Shown one piece after another: positions 1 through 6,101 of a DNA stretch of 7,711 bases. The DNA lies in NCBI GenBank assembly GCA_019313725.1, contig JAFDAT010000152.1, positions 1 to 7,711 of the forward strand, in the 5' to 3' direction. The notes under the pieces were generated by a model. That model did not search any database and was not told the DNA's origin. It worked only from the letters and a program-made list of their open reading frames with translations. The stretch comes from Deltaproteobacteria bacterium (GTDB taxonomy: Bacteria > Desulfobacterota > Desulfobacteria > Desulfobacterales > B30-G6). Position 1 is the stretch's first letter; the number at the start of each line of letters is the position of its first letter. Made by a program: the position numbers and the translations under genes.

Positions 1-93
1 ACATATAGGCATCCCATTGTCCGCCACCCTGCAATCAGCATTATATTCATTGGCTTGGTATGCTTGACGGCGCTGGCTGTCCATGCCGTTACA
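1..93 (+). other. Signal-peptide coding segment (5'-truncated)
   Basis: The in-frame translation from base 1 gives a basic stretch (RHPIVRHP), a hydrophobic core (AISIIFIGLVCLTALAV) and a small-residue end AVHA, followed by polar mature sequence. Cleavage after the Ala at 85-87 fits the V-x-A rule, and it would place the solute-binding domain in the periplasm. The start codon is missing, so the n-region is incomplete. Confidence 0.7.
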
Positions 94-2457
94 GGCACGA
101 CTGAAGTTTTGTTTACAGAGCCTGAGATTGCCTGGCTGAAAAAGCATCCGGTCATAACCGCAGCCCCTGACCCTGATTTCCCGCCGGTGGAATTTTTCGA
201 CAATCAGGGCGCATACCGGGGTATCGCCGCCGACACCATTGCCCTGATCGAAAAGAAACTGGGCATTCGCTTCAACATCATCAGGCTGAAAAACTGGGAC
301 GAAGTTCTCGAATACGCCAGGGCGGGCAAAATCGACATGATCACCGCCGCCACGCCGACACCCCAGCGCCGCGCATATTTACGCTTTACCGAATCGATCG
401 TGGATCTGCCTTCGGTAATCATTGTGCGGCAGTCTGTAAAACAAAACCTTAGCATGGCGGATCTCAAGGGAATGAAGATCGCCGTGGTCAATCAGTATGC
501 CTTCCACGACTTCATGATCAACAATCACCCCGATATCGAGCTCAACCCGGTAGCCGATACGCAGACCGGTCTGCGGATGGTATCCTTCGGTATGGTGGAT
601 GCGATGGTGGGGAATATCGCCACGGCCTCGTATAATATCGAAAAGGAAAAAATTACCAACCTGCGCATAGCCGGCCGATCGGAATTTATATACAACCTCG
701 CCTTTGCGCCTCTGAAAGGGATTCCAGAACTCCATGGCATTCTGCAAAAAGGGTTGTCCCTGATCACGGCCCGGGAAAAGGAGAAGATTTACAGCAAGTG
801 GATCAAACTTGAGCAGATTTCGCCTTTTAACAGCCGTAAGTTCTGGATAGGCCTGATAGCCGCCGCCGTGTGTGTGATGCTGGCCATCGCTGGTGTTCTG
901 ATATGGAACCGTTCATTGCAGCGCCTGGTGAAACAGCGAACCAATGCGCTGGAAGTACAGGTCAAAAAGCACCAGGCCGCCAAGCAGGTGATCGTCGAGA
1001 AAGAAACCCGCTACCGCAACATCATGGAGAACACCATAAACGGTGTTGCTGTTTTTAAAAGTGAAAACAACGGCAAGAATTTTGTTTTTGTCGACTTCAA
1101 CAAAGCCGGTGAGCACATCGACAACATCAAAAGAGAGGACTTGATCGGAAGGAATGTCCTGGACATCTTCCCCGGAATGAAAGCCGCCGGCTTGTACGAA
1201 ATGATGACGCGGGTCTGGTCCACCGGGGAAGCTGAACATTATTCCACCACATACTACCAGGACAACCGGATCAGTGGGTGGCGGGAATGTTTCTTTTACA
1301 AGCTGCCATCCCGGGAAATCGTCATGGTGTATACTGACAAAACCAAACGTAAACTGGCTGAACGAGCCCTGCGCGAAAGCGAAGAAAAACTGGCCGGCAT
1401 CATCAATGCGGTGAACGACCTGCTGGTCATCGTAGACGGCCATCTCGAAATTATCTGGGCCAACCCCATTGCCAAAAGGCTTTTCGGGCCGGATATGGTC
1501 GGGAAAACCTGCTGTACCATTTTCGCCGACCATGGAGAGCGGTGTGAAGGCTGCAGCGTTGAAAAAAGCCTGGCCGATGGAAAAATGTACGACCATGAAT
1601 GCCAAGTGGTCACCGATGATGGAAAGGTCGTCGAATTCTGGGCAACCAGCAGCAGTGCCGCGCTCGATAACGATGGGCAGCCCAAAACGGTGGTCATGAT
1701 TCTCAGGGATGTTACCGAAAAAAAGGTCCTGGCTGCCGAAACACTGAGAGCCGGTCATCTAGCGGCAATCGGGGAATTAGCTGCCGGCGTGGCGCATGAA
1801 ATCAACAACCCCATCAACAGCGTCATCAATCTGGCTCAAATCCTGAGTAATGAGAGTGAAAATGGAAGTTTTACCGGGGACATTGCCGGGCGCATGCTGA
1901 AGGAAAGCAATCGCATAGCCGACATTGTCAGCAGCCTGTTGGCCTTTGCCCGCGACCGCAAAAAAAGGAAATGCCCGATTTCAATTGCTGAAACCCTGGA
2001 CGAAACCCTGGCGATCACGGAAGTCCAGATCCGCAAGGACGGCATTCTGCTCGACATCGACCTGGATCACGGGCTTCCACCTGTTGTGGGGCAAATGCAG
2101 CAGATCCAGCAGGTGTTTCTGAACCTGATCAACAATGCACGTTACGCGCTGAACCAGAAATTTCCGGATGCCGACGATCAAAAATGCATGACCATATCCG
2201 GGCACTGTATATCTGAAAACGGCCTGCAATTCGTACAGCTCACATTTACAGACACAGGTATCGGTATAACCCGAGATCTTCTGCCGCATGTGATGAAACC
2301 GTTTTTCACCAGCAAGCCCAGCGGCGTTGGAACCGGGTTGGGGCTCAGCATCAGCCATGGAATTGTAACCGACCACGGCGGGAAAATGGACATCAGCAGT
2401 GTTACCGATGAATTTACCCGCATAACGGTTACGCTGCCTGTAGCCAGTGGCCAATGA
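1..2457 (+). CDS. Sensor histidine kinase with periplasmic solute-binding domain and two PAS domains (5'-partial)
   Basis: Likely senses a small solute in the periplasm and phosphorylates the regulator encoded 12 bp downstream. The frame is open to the window edge. The only standard start codon here, TTG at 55, falls inside the hydrophobic core of a signal peptide (basic RHP stretch, then ~17 hydrophobic residues ending AVHA), so the true start is probably upstream. Numbering from TTG 55: SBP_bac_3-type domain ~20-253, with R105 in the usual carboxylate-binding position; membrane helix ~263-285; coiled-coil linker ~289-320; PAS1 ~316-438; PAS2 ~442-565 with C486, C487, C497 and C500; HisKA with phospho-acceptor H581 in HEINNP; HATPase_c ~680-797 with N box (N690, N694), G1 box DTGIGI (733-738) and G2 box GTGLGL (759-764). 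The H-box style is NtrB-like (HPK4). There is no fused receiver. The architecture resembles BvgS/EvgS sensors. The ligand is unknown; the neighbouring catabolic genes suggest an amino-acid-like compound. Confidence 0.93.
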   Translation, partial: TYRHPIVRHPAISIIFIGLVCLTALAVHAVTGTTEVLFTEPEIAWLKKHPVITAAPDPDFPPVEFFDNQGAYRGIAADTIALIEKKLGIRFNIIRLKNWDEVLEYARAGKIDMITAATPTPQRRAYLRFTESIVDLPSVIIVRQSVKQNLSMADLKGMKIAVVNQYAFHDFMINNHPDIELNPVADTQTGLRMVSFGMVDAMVGNIATASYNIEKEKITNLRIAGRSEFIYNLAFAPLKGIPELHGILQKGLSLITAREKEKIYSKWIKLEQISPFNSRKFWIGLIAAAVCVMLAIAGVLIWNRSLQRLVKQRTNALEVQVKKHQAAKQVIVEKETRYRNIMENTINGVAVFKSENNGKNFVFVDFNKAGEHIDNIKREDLIGRNVLDIFPGMKAAGLYEMMTRVWSTGEAEHYSTTYYQDNRISGWRECFFYKLPSREIVMVYTDKTKRKLAERALRESEEKLAGIINAVNDLLVIVDGHLEIIWANPIAKRLFGPDMVGKTCCTIFADHGERCEGCSVEKSLADGKMYDHECQVVTDDGKVVEFWATSSSAALDNDGQPKTVVMILRDVTEKKVLAAETLRAGHLAAIGELAAGVAHEINNPINSVINLAQILSNESENGSFTGDIAGRMLKESNRIADIVSSLLAFARDRKKRKCPISIAETLDETLAITEVQIRKDGILLDIDLDHGLPPVVGQMQQIQQVFLNLINNARYALNQKFPDADDQKCMTISGHCISENGLQFVQLTFTDTGIGITRDLLPHVMKPFFTSKPSGVGTGLGLSISHGIVTDHGGKMDISSVTDEFTRITVTLPVASGQ

Positions 2458-2464
2458 AGGGAGG
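2457..2464 (+). promoter_or_regulatory. Ribosome binding site supporting a TTG start
   Basis: AAGGGAGG lies just after the kinase stop codon and ends five bases before TTG 2470. There is no ATG or GTG nearby in this frame, and the receiver domain needs the residues directly after this codon (NILIVDDEE). The strong Shine-Dalgarno therefore fixes an unusual TTG start. The 12-base gap implies cotranscription with the kinase. Confidence 0.75.
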
Positions 2465-2469
2465 AACCC

Positions 2470-4155
2470 TTGACACCTAACATTCTCATCGTCGACGACG
2501 AGGAAAACCTCTGCTTTACACTCCAGCGGTTTCTAAGCCAGGAGGGTTACGAGGTCGCAACCGCCGGGGATTATGAAGAGGCGGTAAGCTGTATAAAGAA
2601 AAACGATTTTGATCTCATCTTTTCCGACATCGTGTTGAAGGGGAAAACAGGCATGGATATCCTCAAAGCCGTCAAAGCCGAAAACCCGCTTTGCCCCGTG
2701 GTGATGATCACCGGCGTTCCCAGTATCGAATCCGCCTCCCAGGCGGTCCGTCTGGGCGCGTTCGATTACCTGCCCAAACCGGTAAGGCAGGATGCGATCC
2801 TGCACGCTGCACGCTCCGCGCTCAAACATAAAGCCATTCTCGAAGAAAAGGAAAAATACCGCCGGAATCTTGAAGCCATATTCAAGAGTGTCAAGGATGC
2901 CATCATCACGGTAGACAGAGAACTCTGCGTTTTGTCCTTCAACCAGGCTGCTGAAAAAATATGCCCTGCTTTCTCCACCGATCTCGTCGGGAAACAGCTC
3001 AACCTGACCAATTTCGCCTGTCTGGGGAAGTGCATTGCGGCCCTGGAACAAACCATCCAGCACAAAGAATCCGTCGAACTCTACCGCATCAGCTGCAATA
3101 CCGCAAAAAGCCCTTTTCATGTGGTGACCGCAAGCACCACACCACTGCTGGATCACCGCGGCCGGTTTTCAGGGGGTGTGCTGGTGCTCCGGGACGAAAC
3201 CCGCCTGGCCGACCTGGAGCGTCATCTTGGTGAACGGCAGCAACTACACCATATCGTCGGCCAAAGCGAACCCATGCAGAAGGTGTATTCCCTTATCGAA
3301 AATCTTGCCGACATCCGCTCAACCGTTCTGATAACCGGTGAAAGCGGCACCGGCAAAGAGCTGATCGCCGAAGCCCTGCATTACACAGGCTGTTTTTCCG
3401 ATCAGCCGCTGGTTAAAGTCAACTGTGCCGCCCTTTCAGAACATCTGCTGGAAAGCGAGCTTTTCGGACACGTCAAAGGCGCCTTTACCGGTGCCGTCAG
3501 CGACAAGATGGGTCGCTTTCAAAAGGCGGACGGTGGAACAATTTTATTAGACGAAATCGGTGAAATGACGCCGCGTATGCAGCTTTACCTCCTGCGGGTT
3601 CTCCAGGATATGCAATTCGAACGGGTGGGAGACTCCACCACCATCAAGGTCGATGTCAGAGTCGTGGCTGCCACCAATCAGAATCTAGCAGAGGCCATTA
3701 AGGCCGGACGGTTCAGGGAAGACCTCTACTACCGGCTCAAGGTAGTCGAACTCACCCTGCCTCCCCTGCGTCGGAGGACGTCTGACATTCCCATTCTTAT
3801 CCATCACTTCATCGAACACTTCAACAAAAAGTTTGATAAACAGATCGTGAGCGTGGAGGGCAAGGTCGAACAGCTGTTCATGAAATACCGCTGGCCGGGA
3901 AACGTCCGCGAGCTCAAACATGCACTGGAACACGCAGCCATATTGTGCCGCGGTGACTGTATCGAAACCGGGCACCTTCCTGAAGAGTTTAAACCAGAAA
4001 TACCTCCAGACAATGAGGAAGACTATGGCCGCACCATCCTGAAAGCACTGGAAAAAAGTCACTGGAATAAAACCGACACCGCCCGGCTCCTGGGAATCAG
4101 CCGTCAGAGCCTGTATCGTAAAATCCGCGAATACAAACTGTTGGGCCAGGACTGA
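2470..4155 (+). CDS. Sigma-54-dependent response regulator (NtrC family) with internal PAS domain
   Basis: Cytoplasmic enhancer-binding protein that, once phosphorylated, remodels sigma-54 RNA polymerase. Receiver domain ~3-118: acidic pair D9/D10, phospho-acceptor D53, T81, K103. PAS domain ~126-254, with C165, C184, C188 and C209. AAA+ sigma-54 interaction domain ~263-490: Walker A GESGTGKE (290-297), sigma-54 contact loop GAFTGA (337-342), Walker B ILLDE (358-362) and the FREDLYYRL segment (415-423). Fis-type HTH ~518-556 (TDTARLLGISRQSLYRKI). All key residues of an active sigma-54 activator are present, and 561 aa fits receiver + PAS + AAA+ + HTH. It follows the kinase by 12 bp, so the two are an almost certain cognate pair. 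The palindromes at 4156-4170 and 4386-4400 are candidate binding sites, and the sigma-54 promoter at 4504-4520 is the likely target. The PAS between receiver and AAA+ is an extra that plain NtrC lacks and may add a second input. Confidence 0.95.
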   Translation: MTPNILIVDDEENLCFTLQRFLSQEGYEVATAGDYEEAVSCIKKNDFDLIFSDIVLKGKTGMDILKAVKAENPLCPVVMITGVPSIESASQAVRLGAFDYLPKPVRQDAILHAARSALKHKAILEEKEKYRRNLEAIFKSVKDAIITVDRELCVLSFNQAAEKICPAFSTDLVGKQLNLTNFACLGKCIAALEQTIQHKESVELYRISCNTAKSPFHVVTASTTPLLDHRGRFSGGVLVLRDETRLADLERHLGERQQLHHIVGQSEPMQKVYSLIENLADIRSTVLITGESGTGKELIAEALHYTGCFSDQPLVKVNCAALSEHLLESELFGHVKGAFTGAVSDKMGRFQKADGGTILLDEIGEMTPRMQLYLLRVLQDMQFERVGDSTTIKVDVRVVAATNQNLAEAIKAGRFREDLYYRLKVVELTLPPLRRRTSDIPILIHHFIEHFNKKFDKQIVSVEGKVEQLFMKYRWPGNVRELKHALEHAAILCRGDCIETGHLPEEFKPEIPPDNEEDYGRTILKALEKSHWNKTDTARLLGISRQSLYRKIREYKLLGQD

Positions 4156-4170
4156 GTTACAATCTGTAAC
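4156..4170. promoter_or_regulatory. Palindromic operator candidate, copy 1
   Basis: GTTACA-ATC-TGTAAC: perfect 6-bp arms with a 3-bp spacer, starting on the base after the regulator's TGA. It has the same arms as copy 2, whose centre is 230 bp away (about 22 turns at 10.5 bp per turn). Likely a dimeric binding site for the Fis-type HTH of the adjacent regulator. Its centre is ~368 bp upstream of the predicted transcription start, so it would be a distal enhancer. It could also fold as a small RNA hairpin, but no U-run follows. Confidence 0.65.
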
Positions 4171-4274
4171 AGACAGTGTCCGATCTGGGACTTCCAAGGC
4201 GATCTATACCTATAACCTATTTGATTTTAATAATATTATCATGATTATACTGTTCAGATGCAAAGCACGGATGA

Positions 4275-4308
4275 TTGCCGGCCATGGAACAGCTTCAGCC
4301 TCCGGCAA
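4275..4308. repeat. GC-rich stem-loop in AT-rich gap
   Basis: TTGCCGG and CCGGCAA form a perfect 7-bp inverted repeat around a 20-base loop. It may end or protect the 3' end of the two-component transcript. The nearest T-rich run (~4327-4336) is about 20 bases further on, so it is not a classic intrinsic terminator. It lies between the two palindromes. Confidence 0.4.
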
Positions 4309-4385
4309 CTATCCAAATAATTATATATTTTTATTTCAGAGTGTTAAATAGATTTTTAGTTGTCAAAAAGTATGTCGCCCTTAAT

Positions 4386-4400
4386 GTTACAGTTTGTAAC
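4386..4400. promoter_or_regulatory. Palindromic operator candidate, copy 2 (likely UAS)
   Basis: GTTACA-GTT-TGTAAC, extending by one pair to TGTTACA-N3-TGTAACA. The arms are identical to copy 1 and only the spacer differs, as expected for a protein-binding site rather than a duplicated segment. The centre (4393) is ~138 bp upstream of the predicted sigma-54 transcription start (~4531), a normal distance for an upstream activating sequence. Inferred to bind the adjacent NtrC-type regulator. Confidence 0.7.
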
Positions 4401-4503
4401 AACTTCTCCGTGCCATCTTTTCGAGCCATTCCCTCAACGGCCGCTTTCATTTCTATCTAAATGATTTTATTATATAATTAATTCTATTATACCGTTTCAC
4501 CGT

Positions 4504-4520
4504 TTGGCACGTTATTTGTA
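4504..4520 (+). promoter_or_regulatory. Sigma-54 (-24/-12) promoter
   Basis: TTGGCACG-TTAT-TTGTA matches the consensus TTGGCACG-N4-TTGCA at every conserved base except C to T at -12. The spacing between the GG and the -12 G is exact. The predicted start is near 4531, giving a ~60-base leader before the aminotransferase ATG. The match is supported by the sigma-54 activator gene just upstream and by the palindrome at 4386-4400. Confidence 0.72.
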
Positions 4521-4579
4521 GTAGATTGTACCAGACCATTCCTGCCCACAATTTTCTGACAACCATCAACTACTGTTTT

Positions 4580-4583
4580 GGAG
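4580..4583 (+). promoter_or_regulatory. Ribosome binding site for the aminotransferase
   Basis: GGAG seven bases before ATG 4591. The next in-frame ATGs are deep inside the conserved domain, so this fixes the start. Confidence 0.65.
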
Positions 4584-4590
4584 ACTGAAC

Positions 4591-5961
4591 ATGATTGATC
4601 TAAAAAAAATACCTTCGGAAAAAACGGACCTGGACAACTATGAAGTGGAAAATATATTTCACTCCTGGTCATATCAGCCGGCCCAGGCCCCCCTGCGTGT
4701 CGAGTCCGCCAAAGGGATTCGCTTTACCACCGCAGACGGGCGTGAGCGGCTGGATTTCAGCTCGTGTTTTGTGAGCCACAATATCGGCCACCAGGATCCA
4801 CGGGTGATCAAGGCCATTTGTCAGCAGGCTCAAACACTGGCATCCTTTGCGCCGAGCCTTTCGACCCGACCGCGTTCTCTTCTGGGAAAAATGCTGGAAG
4901 AAATTACGCCGGGTGATCTGTCGCGCACCTTTATCTCCCTGGGGGGTACGGAAGCCAATGAAGCCGCCGTCAAAATCTGCCACCAATTCACCGGCAGGCG
5001 CAAAATGCTGGCCCGCTACAGGAGCTATCATGGTGGCACGGCCACCGCCATGTCGCTCTCTTCCGGTGATGCCAGGGGCTGGGCCCAGGTTCTGGGCGGG
5101 ACCGATCTGATCACGGTACCGCAGCCCTATTGCTACCGCTGCATGTTCGGACAAACCTATCCGGCCTGTGATCTTCGCTGCGTAAAGTATGTCGACGAAG
5201 TGGTGGAGCTCGAGGGGGGAAGCGAAAAAGTGGCCGGCATCATCTGCGAACCCGTAACCGGCGCCAACGGTATTATCGTACCTCCACCGGAGTATTTTCC
5301 TGAGCTGAGAAAGGTGTGCGACAAGTGGGAAATCCTGATGATCGCCGATGAAGTCATGAGTGGGTTCGGCCGAACCGGAAAATGGTTTGCCATGGATCAC
5401 TGGGATGTGGTTCCCGACATCATGACCATGGCCAAAGGAATCAGCTGCGGCTATCTTCCGCTGGGGGCGACCGTGGTCCGCAAATACATCGGTGATCGGT
5501 TTAAAGATCAGTTTTTTGCCCATGGGGCCACGTATGCCGGGCATGCGCTTGGTTGTGCTGCCGCACTGGCAGTCATCCCGATCTACCAGGAAGACCTGTT
5601 GATCGAAAATTCTGAAAAAATGGGTAAATACCTTCTGGGCAAAGCCCTGGAGCTCCAAGAGAAGCATCCCTGTGTTGGAGATGTGCGTGGCCTTGGCCTG
5701 TTCGTCGGCCTGGAACTTGTGAAAAACAAGAAAACCCGTGAACCCATCATGCCGGTGGCCGCCAAAATCCGACAGGGAACAAACCCCAAGCTCCAGGTGG
5801 CCCAAAAACTGGGTGAACTGGGTATGATGGCCATGGCCGCCAACCCCGGCAATGTCATTGCCATGGCCCCGCCCTTGATCATTACCCGGGATGAAATCGA
5901 CGAAGGCATCGCTATTATGGATGAGGCGCTGAAGGAGGCTGACAAGCACACGGAAAGTTAG
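4591..5961 (+). CDS. Class III PLP-dependent aminotransferase (omega-amino acid type)
   Basis: Transfers an amino group, probably from the terminal amine of an omega-amino acid to a keto acid, giving a semialdehyde. Fold-type I aminotransferase, 456 aa, normal for the class. Visible elements: DFSSCFVSHNIGHQDP near the N-terminus; cofactor-phosphate loop GGTEANE (118-124); SYHGG with H147 stacking on the ring; E220 in CEPVTGANG; D253 of DEVMSGFGRTG contacting the pyridine nitrogen; Schiff-base K282 in MAKGISCGYLPLG; T314 in HGATYAGH. An insert around 181-197 carries C181, C184, C193 and C197 (C-x2-C-x8-C-x3-C). It is first behind the sigma-54 promoter and shares its direction with the aldehyde dehydrogenase, which would consume its product. 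Beta-alanine or 3-aminoisobutyrate aminotransferase is the best guess from that partner. Taurine-pyruvate or 4-aminobutyrate aminotransferase cannot be excluded; class III substrate range is hard to read from sequence. Confidence 0.92.
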   Translation: MIDLKKIPSEKTDLDNYEVENIFHSWSYQPAQAPLRVESAKGIRFTTADGRERLDFSSCFVSHNIGHQDPRVIKAICQQAQTLASFAPSLSTRPRSLLGKMLEEITPGDLSRTFISLGGTEANEAAVKICHQFTGRRKMLARYRSYHGGTATAMSLSSGDARGWAQVLGGTDLITVPQPYCYRCMFGQTYPACDLRCVKYVDEVVELEGGSEKVAGIICEPVTGANGIIVPPPEYFPELRKVCDKWEILMIADEVMSGFGRTGKWFAMDHWDVVPDIMTMAKGISCGYLPLGATVVRKYIGDRFKDQFFAHGATYAGHALGCAAALAVIPIYQEDLLIENSEKMGKYLLGKALELQEKHPCVGDVRGLGLFVGLELVKNKKTREPIMPVAAKIRQGTNPKLQVAQKLGELGMMAMAANPGNVIAMAPPLIITRDEIDEGIAIMDEALKEADKHTES

Positions 5962-6001
5962 ACTGGGATCCCGGATAAGTCAGGATTAATTTAGGAATTA
6001 T

Positions 6002-6074
6002 GAATTGAGGGATTGGGAATTCAATATGGAATATTTCTGGTTTCAAATACCCCAATTCCTAAATCCCTTAATTC
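6002..6074. repeat. Large imperfect hairpin with repeated GAATT units
   Basis: Bases 6002-6021 pair with 6054-6074. The stem has 20 pairs (two G-U in RNA) and a single bulged A at 6061, around a 32-base loop. GAATT occurs at 5995, 6002 and 6017, and its complement AATTC at 6054 and 6070. It lies between the aminotransferase and dehydrogenase genes. It could be a mobile or repeated intergenic element, an mRNA-stabilising or attenuating structure, or both. No U-run follows, so it does not look like an intrinsic terminator. Confidence 0.6.
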
Positions 6075-6092
6075 TTCAATCTGTTATTAAAC

Positions 6093-6099
6093 GAGGAGG
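6093..6099 (+). promoter_or_regulatory. Ribosome binding site for the aldehyde dehydrogenase
   Basis: GAGGAGG ends two bases before ATG 6102 and five before ATG 6105. The second ATG is better spaced, so translation may start at 6105 (MSKSMEF) rather than 6102 (MMSKSMEF). The difference is one residue. Confidence 0.7.
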
Positions 6100-6101
6100 C
6101 A

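Larger units (their letters stand above)
4156..4590 (+). promoter_or_regulatory. 435-base regulatory intergenic region
   Basis: No convincing gene lies here. The region is much more AT-rich than the flanking genes. In order it holds: a palindrome touching the regulator stop codon (4156-4170); an AT-rich stretch with the self-complementary ATAATATTAT (4230-4239); a stem-loop TTGCCGG/CCGGCAA (4275-4308); a second palindrome (4386-4400); an AT-rich patch (~4452-4490); a tandem ACCGTTT (4491-4497 and 4499-4505); the sigma-54 promoter (4504-4520); and a ribosome binding site (4580-4583). This order, with distal enhancers, bendable DNA and a -24/-12 promoter, is that of a sigma-54 control region. 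Confidence 0.75.

Noticed and set aside
88..93. GTTACA as a third operator half-site
   Set aside because: A lone hexamer without the TGTAAC partner, inside the signal-peptide coding sequence; such hexamers are expected by chance.
913..1758. 281-codon - strand open frame across the kinase PAS region
   Set aside because: Antisense to well-supported PAS domains, with no start signal or recognisable motif.
4275..4460. 61-codon open frame (TTG start) on the + strand in the regulatory gap
   Set aside because: No ribosome binding site, low-complexity hydrophobic translation, starts in a stem-loop and runs through the second palindrome; looks like chance.
4473..4478. TATAAT as a sigma-70 -10 box
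   Set aside because: No acceptable -35 element about 17 bp upstream; expected by chance in a run this AT-rich, and the sigma-54 match is far better.
4838..4850. TGGCATCCTTTGC as an internal sigma-54 promoter
   Set aside because: The -24 and -12 elements are two bases too close, which abolishes sigma-54 recognition; it lies inside coding sequence.
4669..5949. Long open frame on the - strand across the aminotransferase
   Set aside because: Antisense shadow of a clear conserved gene; the translation shows no recognisable domain and the sense strand explains the codon pattern.
6002..6074. The GAATT hairpin as an intrinsic terminator
   Set aside because: AT-rich stem, 32-base loop and no U-run after it; the following gene has a strong ribosome binding site and a pathway link to the upstream gene.
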